DNA from: Andrena cerasifolii
Lineage: Eukaryota > Arthropoda > Insecta > Hymenoptera > Andrenidae
Assembly: GCF_050908995.1 (NCBI RefSeq)
Contig: NC_135118.1
Coordinates: forward strand, 186,001 to 250,000
Direction of reading: 5' to 3'
Length of the DNA: 64,000 bases
Of this stretch, positions 1 to 14,903 are shown piece by piece (positions within the stretch are counted from its first letter, which is position 1; every line of letters begins with the position of its first letter). The notes beneath the pieces are model-generated. The model saw only the letters and a list, made by a program, of their open reading frames with translations. It was not told where the DNA came from and ran no database searches. The translations under genes were made by a program, and so were the position numbers.

Positions 1-14
1 GATATTGAAAAACC

Positions 15-38
15 GATATTGAATCCGATATTAGAACC
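15..38. repeat. First example of the 24-bp cassette of two 12-bp units
   Basis: Two 12-bp units, gatattgaatcc then gatattagaacc, stand together within 14-bp units. This pair, or its gattcc version, recurs throughout all three domains, nearly always as a pair in this order. Because the two members stay linked, they were probably fixed together before the higher-order blocks were amplified. Rare sub-variants (gatatcagaacc, gatatgagaact, gttattagaact) tag individual lineages. Confidence 0.9.
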
Positions 39-390
39 GATATTGAAAAACCGATATTGAAAAACCGATATTGAAAAACCGATATTGAAAAACCGATATT
101 GAAAAACCGATATTGAATCCGATATTAGAACCGATATTGAAAAACCGATATTGAAAAACCGATATTGAAAAACCAATATTGAAAAACCTATATCGAAAAA
201 CTGATATTGCAAAACCGATATTGAAAAACCGATATTGATTCCGATATTAGAACCGATATTGAAAAACCAATATTGAAAAACAAATATTGAAAAACTGATA
301 TCGAAAAACTGATATTGAAAAACCGATATTGAAAAGCCGATATTGAAAAACACTTATTGAAAAACAAATATTGAAAAACCTATATCGAAA

Positions 391-1790
391 AACTAATATT
401 GCAAAACCGATATTGAATCCGATATTAGAACCGATATTGAAAAACCGATATTGAAAAACCGATATTGATTCCGATATTAGAACCGATATTGAAAAACAAA
501 TATTGAAAAACTGATATCGAAAAACTGATATTGAAAAACCGATATTGAAAAACCGATATTGAAAAACACATATTGAAAAACAAATATTGAAAAACCTATA
601 TCGAAAAACTGATATTGCAAAACCGATATTGAATCCGATATTAGAACCGATATTGAAAAACCGATATTGAAAAACCGATATTGAAAAAACGATATTGAAA
701 AACCGATATTGAAAAACCGATATTGAAAAACCGATATTGAAAAACTGATATCGAAAAACTGATATTGAAAAACCGATATTGAAAAGCCGATATTGAAAAA
801 CACTTATTGAAAAACAAATATTGAAAAACCTATATCGAAAAACTGATATTGCAAAACCGATATTGAATCCGATATTAGAACCGATATTGAAAAACCGATA
901 TTGAAAAACCGATATTGAAAAACCGATATTGAAAAACCGATAATGAAAAACCTATATCGAAAAACTGATATTGCAAAACCGATATTGAAAAACCGATATT
1001 GAATCCGATATTAGAACCGATATTGAAAAACCGATATTGAAAAACAAATATTGAAAAACTGATATCGAAAAAATGATATTGAAAAACCGATATTAGAACC
1101 GATATTGAAAAACCTATATCGAAAAAGTGATATTGCAAAACCGATATTGAAAAACCGATATTGAATCCGATATTAGAACTGATATTGAAAAACCGATATT
1201 GAAAAACCGATATTGAAAAACCGATATTGAAAAACACATATTGAAAAACAAATATTGAAAAACCTATATCGAAAAACTAATATTGCAAAACCGATATTGA
1301 ATCCGATATTAGAACCGATATTGAAAAACCGATATTGAAAAACCGATATTGAAAAACCGATATTGAAAAACCGATATTGAAAAACCGATATTGAAAAACA
1401 AATATTGAAAAACCTATATCGAAAAACTAATATTGCAAAACCGATATTGAATCCGATATTAGAACCGATATTGAAAAACCGATATTGAAAAACCGATATT
1501 GATTCCGATATTAGAACCGATATTGAAAAACAAATATTGAAAAACTGATATCGAAAAACTGATATTGAAAAACCGATATTGAAAAACCGATATTGAAAAA
1601 CACATATTGAAAAACAAATATTGAAAAACCTATATCGAAAAACTGATATTGCAAAACCGATATTGAATCCGATATTAGAACCGATATTGAAAAACCGATA
1701 TTGAAAAACCGATATTGAAAAACCGATATTGAAAAACCGATATTGAAAAACCGATATTGAAAAACCTATATCGAAAAACTGATATTGCAA
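391..1790. repeat. Segmental duplicate D1, copy 1
   Basis: From the ctaatattgc unit at about 391 this segment matches the one at 21,001 with offset 20,610. Shared rare variants include the gaaaaaac unit at 681 (21,291) and aaaaagtgatattg near 1,123 (21,733). Near the right end the copies differ by small indels of whole units. Confidence 0.82.
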
Positions 1791-3393
1791 AACCGATATT
1801 GAAAAACCGATATTGATTCCGATATTAGAACCGATATTGAAAAACCGATATTGAAAAACAATTATTGAAAAACTGATATCGAAAAACTGATATTGAAAAA
1901 CCGATATTGAAAAACCGATATTGAAAAACCGATATTGAAAAACCTATATCGAAAAACTGATATTGCAAAACCGATATTGCAAAACCGATATTGAATCCGA
2001 TATTAGAACCGATATTGAAAAACCGATATTGAAAAACCTATATCGAAAAACTAATATTGCAAAACCGATATTGAATCCGATATTAGAACCGATATTGAAA
2101 AACCGATATTGAAAAACCGATATTGATTCCGATATCAGAACCGATATTGAAAAACAAATATTGAAAAACTGATATCGAAAAACTGATATTGAAAAACCGA
2201 TATTGAAAAACCGATATTGAAAAACACATATTGAAAAACAAATATTGAAAAACCTATATCGAAAAACTGATATTGCAAAACCGATATTGAATCCGATATT
2301 AGAACCGATATTGAAAAACCGATATTGAAAAACCGATATTGAAAAACCGATATTGAAAAACCGATATTGAAAAACCGATATTGAAAAACCGATATTGAAA
2401 AACCTATATCGAAAAACTGATATTGCAAAACCGATATTGAAAAACCGATATTGATTCCGATATTAGAACCGATATTGAAAAACCGATATTGAAAAACAAA
2501 TATTGAAAAACTGATATCGAAAAACTGATATTGAAAAACCGATATTGAAAAGCCGATATTGAAAAACACTTATTGAAAAACAAATATTGAAAAACCTATA
2601 TCGAAAAACTGATATTGCAAAACCGATATTGAATCCGATATTAGAACCGATATTGAAAAACCGATATTGAAAAACCGATATTGAAAAACCGATAATGAAA
2701 AACCTATATCGAAAAACTGATATTGCAAAACCGATATTGAAAAACCGATATTGAATCCGATATTAGAACCGATATTGAAAAACCGATATTGAATCCGATA
2801 TTAGAACCGATATTGAAAAACCGATATTGAAAAAGAAATATTGAAAAAATGATATTGAAAAACCGATATTAGAACCGATATTGAAAAACCTATATCGAAA
2901 AACTGATATTGCAAAACCGATATTGAAAAACCGATATTGAATCCGATATTAGAACTGATATTGAAAAACCGATATTGAAAAACCGATATTGAAAAACCGA
3001 TATTGAAAAACACATATTGAAAAACAAATATTGAAAAACCTATATCGAAAAACTAATATTGCAAAACCGATATTGAATCCGATATTAGAACCGATATTGA
3101 AAAACCGATATTGAAAAACCGATATTGAAAAACAGATATTGAAAAACCGATATTGAATCCGATATTAGAACCGATATTGAAAAACCGATATTGAAAAACC
3201 GATATTGAAAAACCAATATTGAAAAACCTATATCGAAAAACTGATATTGCAAAACCGATATTGAAAAACCGATATTGATTCCGATATTAGAACCGATATT
3301 GAAAAACCAATATTGAAAAACAAATATTGAAAAACTGATATCGAAAAACTGATATTGAAAAACCGATATTGAAAAGCCGATATTGAAAAACAC

Positions 3394-5209
3394 TTATTGA
3401 AAAACAAATATTGAAAAACCTATATCGAAAAACTGATATTGCAAAACCGATATTGAATCCGATATTAGAACCGATATTGAAAAACCGATATTGAAAAACC
3501 GATATTGAAAAACCGATAATGAAAAACCTATATCGAAAAACTGATATTGCAAAACCGATATTGAAAAACCGATATTGAATCCGATATTAGAACCGATATT
3601 GAAAAACCGATATTGAAAAACAAATATTGAAAAACTGATATCGAAAAAATGATATTGAAAAACCGATATTAGAACCGATATTGAAAAACCTATATCGAAA
3701 AACTGATATTGCAAAACCGATATTGAAAAACCGATATTGAATCCGATATTAGAACTGATATTGAAAAACCGATATTGAAAAACCGATATTGAAAAACCGA
3801 TATTGAAAAACACATATTGAAAAACAAATATTGAAAAACCTATATCGAAAAACTAATATTGCAAAACCGATATTGAATCCGATATTAGAACCGATATTGA
3901 AAAACCGATATTGAAAAACCGATATTGAAAAACCGATATTGAAAAACCGATATTGAAAAACCGATATTGAAAAACCGATATTGAATCCGATATTAGAACC
4001 GATATTGAAAAACCGATATTGAAAAACCGATATTGAAAAACCGATATTGAAAAACCGATATTGAAAAACCGATATTGAAAAACCGATATTGAAAAACCGA
4101 TATTGAAAAACCGATATTGAATCCGATATTAGAACCGATATTGAAAAACCGATATTGAAAAACCGATATTGAAAAACCGATATTGAAAAACCTATATCGA
4201 AAAACTGATATTGCACAACCGATATTGAAAAACCGATATTGATTCCGATATTAGAACCGATATTGAAAAACCGATATTGAATCCGATATTAGAACCGATA
4301 TTGAAAAACCGATATTGAAAAAGAAATATTGAAAAACTGATATCGAAAAAATGATATTGAAAAACCGATATTAGAACCGATATTGAAAAACCTATATCGA
4401 AAAACTGATATTGCAAAACCGATATTGAAAAACCGATATTGAATCCGATATTAGAACTGATATTGAAAAACCGATATTGAAAAACCGATATTGAAAAACA
4501 CATATTGAAAAACAAATATTGAAAAACCTATATCGAAAAACTAATATTGCAAAACCGATATTGAATCCGATATTAGAACCGATATTGAAAAACCGATATT
4601 GAAAAACCGATATTGAAAAACCGATATTGAAAAACCGATATTGAAAAACAGATATTGAATCCGATATTAGAACCGATATTGAAAAACCGATATTGAAAAA
4701 CCGATATTGAAAAACCGATATTGAAAAACCTATATCGAAAAACTGATATTGCAAAACCGATATTGAAAAACCGATATTGATTCCGATATTAGAACCGATA
4801 TTGAAAAACCAATATTGAAAAACAAATATTGAAAAACTGATATCGAAAAACTGATATTGAAAAACCGATATTGAAAAGCCGATATTGAAAAACACTTATT
4901 GAAAAACAAATATTGAAAAACCTATATCGAAAAACTGATATTGCAAAACCGATATTGAATCCGATATTAGAACCGATATTGAAAAACCGATATTGAAAAA
5001 CCGATATTGAAAAACCGATATTGAAAAACCGATATTGAAAAACCTATATCGAAAAACTGATATTGCAAAACCGATATTGAAAAACCGATATTGATTCCGA
5101 TATTAGAACCGATATTGAAAAACCGATATTGAAAAACAAATATTGAAAAACTGATATCGAAAAACTGATATTGAAAAACCGATATTGAAAAGCCGATATT
5201 GAAAAACAC
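3394..5209. repeat. Segmental duplicate D2, copy 1
   Basis: Matches 23,868-25,683 at offset 20,474, with the same cacttattg spacings (1,502 then 314 bp). The offset differs from the D1 offset by 136 bp, which equals eight 14-bp plus two 12-bp units. D1 and D2 may therefore belong to one older duplication of the first ~6 kb, later changed by whole-unit indels. Confidence 0.78.
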
Positions 5210-6115
5210 TTATTGAAAAACAAATATTGAAAAACCTATATCGAAAAACTGATATTGCAAAACCGATATTGAATCCGATATTAGAACCGATATTGAAAAA
5301 CCGATATTGAAAAACCGATATTGAAAAACCGATAATGAAAAACCTATATCGAAAAACTGATATTGCAAAACCGATATTGAAAAACCGATATTGAATCCGA
5401 TATTAGAACCGATATTGAAAAACCGATATTGAAAAAGAAATATTGAAAAACTGATATCGAAAAAATGATATTGAAAAACCGATATTAGAACCGATATTGA
5501 AAAACCTATATCGAAAAACTGATATTGCAAAACCGATATTGAAAAACCGATATTGAATCCGATATTAGAACTGATATTGAAAAACCGATATTGAAAAACC
5601 GATATTGAAAAACCGATATTGAAAAACACATATTGAAAAACAAATATTGAAAAACCTATATCGAAAAACTAATATTGCAAAACCGATATTGAATCCGATA
5701 TTAGAACCGATATTGAAAAACCGATATTGAAAAACCGATATTGAAAAACCGATATTGAATCCGATATTAGAACCGATATTGAAAAACCGATATTGAAAAA
5801 CCGATATTGAAAAACCAATATTGAAAAACCTATATCGAAAAACTGATATTGCAAAACCGATATTGAAAAACCGATATTGATTCCGATATTAGAACCGATA
5901 TTGAAAAACCAATATTGAAAAACAAATATTGAAAAACTGATATCGAAAAACTGATATTGAAAAACCGATATTGAAAAGCCGATATTGAAAAACACTTATT
6001 GAAAAACAAATATTGAAAAACCTATATCGAAAAACTGATATTGCAAAACCGATATTGAATCCGATATTAGAACCGATATTGAAAAACCGATATTGAAAAA
6101 CCGATATTGAAAAAC
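4120..6115. repeat. 3,512-bp-offset duplicate, copy 1
   Basis: About 2 kb matches 7,632-9,627 at constant offset 3,512. The diagnostic private variant is ttgcacaacc at 4,211, found again only at 7,723. The match ends at a pure run before gataatg, which has four canonical units here and five in copy 2. Confidence 0.83.
5210..5995. repeat. 786-bp higher-order block, copy 1
   Basis: This block lies between consecutive cacttattg junctions and is 786 bp long. It contains a 420-bp left part with gataatg and aaaatgatattg variants, and a right part with a ctaatattgc unit and caatattg. The same order of variants recurs at 8722, 11434 and 14118, so this is a true higher-order repeat of domain A. Confidence 0.85.
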
Positions 6116-6300
6116 CGATATTGAAAAACCGATAATGAAAAACCTATATCGAAAAACTGATATTGCAAAACCGATATTGAAAAACCGATATTGAATCCGA
6201 TATTAGAACCGATATTGAAAAACCGATATTGAAAAACAAATATTGAAAAACTGATATCGAAAAAATGATATTGAAAAACCGATATTGAAAAACCGATATT

Positions 6301-6989
6301 GAAAAACCTATATCGAAAAACTGATATTGCAAAACCGATATTGCAAAACCGATATTGAATCCGATATTAGAACCGATATTGAAAAACCGATATTGAAAAA
6401 CCTATATCGAAAAACTAATATTGCAAAACCGATATTGAATCCGATATTAGAACCGATATTGAAAAACCGATATTGAAAAACCGATATTGATTCCGATATC
6501 AGAACCGATATTGAAAAACAAATATTGAAAAACTGATATCGAAAAACTGATATTGAAAAACCGATATTGAAAAACCGATATTGAAAAACACATATTGAAA
6601 AACAAATGTTGAAAAACCTATATCGAAAAACTGATATTGCAAAACCGATATTGAATCCGATATTAGAACCGATATTGAAAAACCGATATTGAAAAACCGA
6701 TATTGAAAAACCGATATTGAAAAACCGATATTGAAAAACCGATATTGAAAAACCGATATTGAAAAACCGATATTGAAAAACCGATATTGAAAAACCGATA
6801 TTGAAAAACCGATATTGAAAAACCTATATCGAAAAACTGATATTGCAAAACCGATATTGAAAAACCGATATTGATTCCGATATTAGAACCGATATTGAAA
6901 AACCGATATTGAAAAACAAATATTGAAAAACTGATATCGAAAAACTGATATTGAAAAACCGATATTGAAAAGCCGATATTGAAAAACAC
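6301..6989. repeat. 7,170-bp-offset duplicate, copy 1
   Basis: Contains a doubled gatattgcaaaacc unit and the rare aaatgttg variant at about 6,605. Both recur at offset 7,170. The end of the block is at offset 7,128, so this copy has three more 14-bp units (42 bp) in its pure run. Confidence 0.8.
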
Positions 6990-7631
6990 TTATTGAAAAA
7001 CAAATATTGAAAAACCTATATCGAAAAACTGATATTGCAAAACCGATATTGAATCCGATATTAGAACCGATATTGAAAAACCGATATTGAAAAACCGATA
7101 TTGAAAAACCGATAATGAAAAACCTATATCGAAAAACTGATATTGCAAAACCGATATTGAAAAACCGATATTGAATCCGATATTAGAACCGATATTGAAA
7201 AACCGATATTGAAAAAGAAATATTGAAAAACTGATATCGAAAAAATGATATTGAAAAACCAATATTAGAACCGATATTGAAAAACCTATATCGAAAAACT
7301 GATATTGCAAAACCGATATTGAAAAACCGATATTGAATCCGATATTAGAACTGATATTGAAAAACCGATATTGAAAAACACATATTGAAAAACAAATATT
7401 GAAAAACCTATATCGAAAAACTAATATTGCAAAACCGATATTGAATCCGATATTAGAACCGATATTGAAAAACCGATATTGAAAAACCGATATTGAAAAA
7501 CCGATATTGAAAAACCGATATTGAAAAACCGATATTGAATCCGATATTAGAACCGATATTGAAAAACCGATATTGAAAAACCGATATTGAAAAACCGATA
7601 TTGAAAAACCGATATTGAAAAACCGATATTG

Positions 7632-9627
7632 AATCCGATATTAGAACCGATATTGAAAAACCGATATTGAAAAACCGATATTGAAAAACCGATATTGAAA
7701 AACCTATATCGAAAAACTGATATTGCACAACCGATATTGAAAAACCGATATTGATTCCGATATTAGAACCGATATTGAAAAACCGATATTGAATCCGATA
7801 TTAGAACCGATATTGAAAAACCGATATTGAAAAAGAAATATTGAAAAACTGATATCGAAAAAATGATATTGAAAAACCGATATTAGAACCGATATTGAAA
7901 AACCTATATCGAAAAACTGATATTGCAAAACCGATATTGAAAAACCGATATTGAATCCGATATTAGAACTGATATTGAAAAACCGATATTGAAAAACCGA
8001 TATTGAAAAACACATATTGAAAAACAAATATTGAAAAACCTATATCGAAAAACTAATATTGCAAAACCGATATTGAATCCGATATTAGAACCGATATTGA
8101 AAAACCGATATTGAAAAACCGATATTGAAAAACCGATATTGAAAAACCGATATTGAAAAACCGATATTGAATCCGATATTAGAACCGATATTGAAAAACC
8201 GATATTGAAAAACCGATATTGAAAAACCGATATTGAAAAACCTATATCGAAAAACTGATATTGCAAAACCGATATTGAAAAACCGATATTGATTCCGATA
8301 TTAGAACCGATATTGAAAAACCAATATTGAAAAACAAATATTGAAAAACTGATATCGAAAAACTGATATTGAAAAACCGATATTGAAAAGCCGATATTGA
8401 AAAACACTTATTGAAAAACAAATATTGAAAAACCTATATCGAAAAACTGATATTGCAAAACCGATATTGAATCCGATATTAGAACCGATATTGAAAAACC
8501 GATATTGAAAAACCGATATTGAAAAACCGATATTGAAAAACCGATATTGAAAAACCTATATCGAAAAACTGATATTGCAAAACCGATATTGAAAAACCGA
8601 TATTGATTCCGATATTAGAACCGATATTGAAAAACCGATATTGAAAAACAAATATTGAAAAACTGATATCGAAAAACTGATATTGAAAAACCGATATTGA
8701 AAAGCCGATATTGAAAAACACTTATTGAAAAACAAATATTGAAAAACCTATATCGAAAAACTGATATTGCAAAACCGATATTGAATCCGATATTAGAACC
8801 GATATTGAAAAACCGATATTGAAAAACCGATATTGAAAAACCGATAATGAAAAACCTATATCGAAAAACTGATATTGCAAAACCGATATTGAAAAACCGA
8901 TATTGAATCCGATATTAGAACCGATATTGAAAAACCGATATTGAAAAAGAAATATTGAAAAACTGATATCGAAAAAATGATATTGAAAAACCGATATTAG
9001 AACCGATATTGAAAAACCTATATCGAAAAACTGATATTGCAAAACCGATATTGAAAAACCGATATTGAATCCGATATTAGAACTGATATTGAAAAACCGA
9101 TATTGAAAAACCGATATTGAAAAACCGATATTGAAAAACACATATTGAAAAACAAATATTGAAAAACCTATATCGAAAAACTAATATTGCAAAACCGATA
9201 TTGAATCCGATATTAGAACCGATATTGAAAAACCGATATTGAAAAACCGATATTGAAAAACCGATATTGAATCCGATATTAGAACCGATATTGAAAAACC
9301 GATATTGAAAAACCGATATTGAAAAACCAATATTGAAAAACCTATATCGAAAAACTGATATTGCAAAACCGATATTGAAAAACCGATATTGATTCCGATA
9401 TTAGAACCGATATTGAAAAACCAATATTGAAAAACAAATATTGAAAAACTGATATCGAAAAACTGATATTGAAAAACCGATATTGAAAAGCCGATATTGA
9501 AAAACACTTATTGAAAAACAAATATTGAAAAACCTATATCGAAAAACTGATATTGCAAAACCGATATTGAATCCGATATTAGAACCGATATTGAAAAACC
9601 GATATTGAAAAACCGATATTGAAAAAC
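7632..9627. repeat. 3,512-bp-offset duplicate, copy 2
   Basis: Partner of 4,120-6,115, including the ttgcacaacc variant at 7,723. On the left, the pure-unit run before the shared segment differs in length from that of copy 1, so identity breaks at a homogeneous run. Confidence 0.83.
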
Positions 9628-10424
9628 CGATATTGAAAAACCGATATTGAAAAACCGATAATGAAAAACCTATATCGAAAAACTGATATTGCAAAACCGA
9701 TATTGAAAAACCGATATTGAATCCGATATTAGAACCGATATTGAAAAACCGATATTGAAAAACAAATATTGAAAAACTGATATCGAAAAAATGATATTGA
9801 AAAACCGATATTAGAACCGATATTGAAAAACCTATATCGAAAAAGTGATATTGCAAAACCGATATTGAAAAACCGATATTGAATCCGATATTAGAACTGA
9901 TATTGAAAAACCGATATTGAAAAACCGATATTGAAAAACCGATATTGAAAAACACATATTGAAAAACAAATATTGAAAAACCTATATCGAAAAACTAATA
10001 TTGCAAAACCGATATTGAATCCGATATTAGAACCGATATTGAAAAACCGATATTGAAAAACCGATATTGAAAAACCGATATTGAATCCGATATTAGAACC
10101 GATATTGAAAAACCGATATTGAAAAACCGATATTGAAAAACAAATATTGAAAAACCTATATCGAAAAACTAATATTGCAAAACCGATATTGAATCCGATA
10201 TTAGAACCGATATTGAAAAACCGATATTGAAAAACCGATATTGATTCCGATATTAGAACCGATATTGAAAAACAAATATTGAAAAACTGATATCGAAAAA
10301 CTGATATTGAAAAACCGATATTGAAAAACCGATATTGAAAAACACATATTGAAAAACAAATATTGAAAAACCTATATCGAAAAACTGATATTGCAAAACC
10401 GATATTGAATCCGATATTAGAACC
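8408..10424. repeat. 2,712-bp-offset duplicate, copy 1
   Basis: About 2.0 kb matches 11,120-13,136 at offset 2,712, spanning a 314-bp interval, a 786-bp block and the aaaaagtgatattg junction. The match ends where a canonical run has seven units here and six in copy 2. It overlaps the 3,512-bp duplicate, so duplications are nested. Confidence 0.82.
8722..9507. repeat. 786-bp higher-order block, copy 2
   Basis: Same length and variant order as the block at 5210. It lies exactly 3,512 bp downstream of that block, inside the larger 3,512-bp-offset duplication. Confidence 0.85.
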
Positions 10425-11119
10425 GATATTGAAAAACCGATATTGAAAAACCGATATTGAAAAACCGATATTGAAAAACCGATATTGAAAAACCGATATT
10501 GAAAAACCGATATTGAAAAACCTATATCGAAAAACTGATATTGCAAAACCGATATTGAAAAACCGATATTGATTCCGATATTAGAACCGATATTGAAAAA
10601 CCGATATTGAAAAACCGATATTGAAAAACCTATATCGAAAAACTGATATTGCAAAACCGATATTGAAAAACCGATATTGAATCCGATATTAGAACTGATA
10701 TTGAAAAACCGATATTGAAAAACCGATATTGAAAAACACATATTGAAAAACAAATATTGAAAAACCTATATCGAAAAACTAATATTGCAAAACCGATATT
10801 GAATCCGATATTAGAACCGATATTGAAAAACCGATATTGAAAAACCGATATTGAAAAACCGATATTGAAAAACCGATATTGAATCCGATATTAGAACCGA
10901 TATTGAAAAACCGATATTGAAAAACCGATATTGAAAAACCGATATTGAAAAACCTATATCGAAAAACTGATATTGCAAAACCGATATTGAAAAACCGATA
11001 TTGATTCCGATATTAGAACCGATATTGAAAAACCAATATTGAAAAACAAATATTGAAAAACTGATATCGAAAAACTGATATTGAAAAACCGATATTGAAA
11101 AGCCGATATTGAAAAACAC

Positions 11120-13136
11120 TTATTGAAAAACAAATATTGAAAAACCTATATCGAAAAACTGATATTGCAAAACCGATATTGAATCCGATATTAGAACCGA
11201 TATTGAAAAACCGATATTGAAAAACCGATATTGAAAAACCGATATTGAAAAACCGATATTGAAAAACCTATATCGAAAAACTGATATTGCAAAACCGATA
11301 TTGAAAAACCGATATTGATTCCGATATTAGAACCGATATTGAAAAACCGATATTGAAAAACAAATATTGAAAAACTGATATCGAAAAACTGATATTGAAA
11401 AACCGATATTGAAAAGCCGATATTGAAAAACACTTATTGAAAAACAAATATTGAAAAACCTATATCGAAAAACTGATATTGCAAAACCGATATTGAATCC
11501 GATATTAGAACCGATATTGAAAAACCGATATTGAAAAACCGATATTGAAAAACCGATAATGAAAAACCTATATCGAAAAACTGATATTGCAAAACCGATA
11601 TTGAAAAACCGATATTGAATCCGATATTAGAACCGATATTGAAAAACCGATATTGAAAAAGAAATATTGAAAAACTGATATCGAAAAAATGATATTGAAA
11701 AACCGATATTAGAACCGATATTGAAAAACCTATATCGAAAAACTGATATTGCAAAACCGATATTGAAAAACCGATATTGAATCCGATATTAGAACTGATA
11801 TTGAAAAACCGATATTGAAAAACCGATATTGAAAAACCGATATTGAAAAACACATATTGAAAAACAAATATTGAAAAACCTATATCGAAAAACTAATATT
11901 GCAAAACCGATATTGAATCCGATATTAGAACCGATATTGAAAAACCGATATTGAAAAACCGATATTGAAAAACCGATATTGAATCCGATATTAGAACCGA
12001 TATTGAAAAACCGATATTGAAAAACCGATATTGAAAAACCAATATTGAAAAACCTATATCGAAAAACTGATATTGCAAAACCGATATTGAAAAACCGATA
12101 TTGATTCCGATATTAGAACCGATATTGAAAAACCAATATTGAAAAACAAATATTGAAAAACTGATATCGAAAAACTGATATTGAAAAACCGATATTGAAA
12201 AGCCGATATTGAAAAACACTTATTGAAAAACAAATATTGAAAAACCTATATCGAAAAACTGATATTGCAAAACCGATATTGAATCCGATATTAGAACCGA
12301 TATTGAAAAACCGATATTGAAAAACCGATATTGAAAAACCGATATTGAAAAACCGATATTGAAAAACCGATAATGAAAAACCTATATCGAAAAACTGATA
12401 TTGCAAAACCGATATTGAAAAACCGATATTGAATCCGATATTAGAACCGATATTGAAAAACCGATATTGAAAAACAAATATTGAAAAACTGATATCGAAA
12501 AAATGATATTGAAAAACCGATATTAGAACCGATATTGAAAAACCTATATCGAAAAAGTGATATTGCAAAACCGATATTGAAAAACCGATATTGAATCCGA
12601 TATTAGAACTGATATTGAAAAACCGATATTGAAAAACCGATATTGAAAAACCGATATTGAAAAACACATATTGAAAAACAAATATTGAAAAACCTATATC
12701 GAAAAACTAATATTGCAAAACCGATATTGAATCCGATATTAGAACCGATATTGAAAAACCGATATTGAAAAACCGATATTGAAAAACCGATATTGAATCC
12801 GATATTAGAACCGATATTGAAAAACCGATATTGAAAAACCGATATTGAAAAACAAATATTGAAAAACCTATATCGAAAAACTAATATTGCAAAACCGATA
12901 TTGAATCCGATATTAGAACCGATATTGAAAAACCGATATTGAAAAACCGATATTGATTCCGATATTAGAACCGATATTGAAAAACAAATATTGAAAAACT
13001 GATATCGAAAAACTGATATTGAAAAACCGATATTGAAAAACCGATATTGAAAAACACATATTGAAAAACAAATATTGAAAAACCTATATCGAAAAACTGA
13101 TATTGCAAAACCGATATTGAATCCGATATTAGAACC
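11120..13136. repeat. 2,712-bp-offset duplicate, copy 2
   Basis: Partner of 8,408-10,424. Beyond 13,220 it continues with a doubled gatattgcaaaacc unit, whereas copy 1 continues with gatattgaaaaacc and the gattcc cassette. Confidence 0.82.
11434..12219. repeat. 786-bp higher-order block, copy 3
   Basis: Same length and variant order as the copy at 8722, exactly 2,712 bp away. It is preceded, like copies 1 and 2, by a 314-bp interval between cacttattg junctions. Confidence 0.85.
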
Positions 13137-13470
13137 GATATTGAAAAACCGATATTGAAAAACCGATATTGAAAAACCGATATTGAAAAACCGATATTGA
13201 AAAACCGATATTGAAAAACCTATATCGAAAAACTGATATTGCAAAACCGATATTGCAAAACCGATATTGAATCCGATATTAGAACCGATATTGAAAAACC
13301 GATATTGAAAAACCTATATCGAAAAACTGATATTGCAAAACCGATATTGAAAAACCGATATTGATTCCGATATTAGAACCGATATTGAAAAACAATTATT
13401 GAAAAACTGATATCGAAAAACTGATATTGAAAAACCGATATTGAAAAACCGATATTGAAAAACCGATATT

Positions 13471-14117
13471 GAAAAACCTATATCGAAAAACTGATATTGC
13501 AAAACCGATATTGCAAAACCGATATTGAATCCGATATTAGAACCGATATTGAAAAACCGATATTGAAAAACCTATATCGAAAAACTAATATTGCAAAACC
13601 GATATTGAATCCGATATTAGAACCGATATTGAAAAACCGATATTGAAAAACCGATATTGATTCCGATATCAGAACCGATATTGAAAAACAAATATTGAAA
13701 AACTGATATCGAAAAACTGATATTGAAAAACCGATATTGAAAAACCGATATTGAAAAACACATATTGAAAAACAAATGTTGAAAAACCTATATCGAAAAA
13801 CTGATATTGCAAAACCGATATTGAATCCGATATTAGAACCGATATTGAAAAACCGATATTGAAAAACCGATATTGAAAAACCGATATTGAAAAACCGATA
13901 TTGAAAAACCGATATTGAAAAACCGATATTGAAAAACCGATATTGAAAAACCTATATCGAAAAACTGATATTGCAAAACCGATATTGAAAAACCGATATT
14001 GATTCCGATATTAGAACCGATATTGAAAAACCGATATTGAAAAACAAATATTGAAAAACTGATATCGAAAAACTGATATTGAAAAACCGATATTGAAAAG
14101 CCGATATTGAAAAACAC
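13471..14117. repeat. 7,170-bp-offset duplicate, copy 2
   Basis: Partner of 6,301-6,989, with the aaatgttg variant near 13,775 and a pure-unit run shorter by 42 bp. Confidence 0.8.
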
Positions 14118-14903
14118 TTATTGAAAAACAAATATTGAAAAACCTATATCGAAAAACTGATATTGCAAAACCGATATTGAATCCGATATTAGAACCGATA
14201 TTGAAAAACCGATATTGAAAAACCGATATTGAAAAACCGATAATGAAAAACCTATATCGAAAAACTGATATTGCAAAACCGATATTGAAAAACCGATATT
14301 GAATCCGATATTAGAACCGATATTGAAAAACCGATATTGAAAAAGAAATATTGAAAAACTGATATCGAAAAAATGATATTGAAAAACCGATATTAGAACC
14401 GATATTGAAAAACCTATATCGAAAAACTGATATTGCAAAACCGATATTGAAAAACCGATATTGAATCCGATATTAGAACTGATATTGAAAAACCGATATT
14501 GAAAAACCGATATTGAAAAACACATATTGAAAAACAAATATTGAAAAACCTATATCGAAAAACTAATATTGCAAAACCGATATTGAATCCGATATTAGAA
14601 CCGATATTGAAAAACCGATATTGAAAAACCGATATTGAAAAACAGATATTGAAAAACCGATATTGAATCCGATATTAGAACCGATATTGAAAAACCGATA
14701 TTGAAAAACCGATATTGAAAAACCAATATTGAAAAACCTATATCGAAAAACTGATATTGCAAAACCGATATTGAAAAACCGATATTGATTCCGATATTAG
14801 AACCGATATTGAAAAACCAATATTGAAAAACAAATATTGAAAAACTGATATCGAAAAACTGATATTGAAAAACCGATATTGAAAAGCCGATATTGAAAAA
14901 CAC
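14118..14903. repeat. 786-bp higher-order block, copy 4
   Basis: Again 786 bp between cacttattg junctions, with the same left 420-bp variant order. The right part carries an aacagatattg variant that is missing from copies 1-3. It lacks the 314-bp preceding interval of the other copies, so it was moved or amplified separately. Confidence 0.78.

Noticed and set aside
177..196. TATA-box-like cctatatcg units as promoters
   Set aside because: The string recurs hundreds of times as an ordinary unit variant, with no downstream gene or initiator context.
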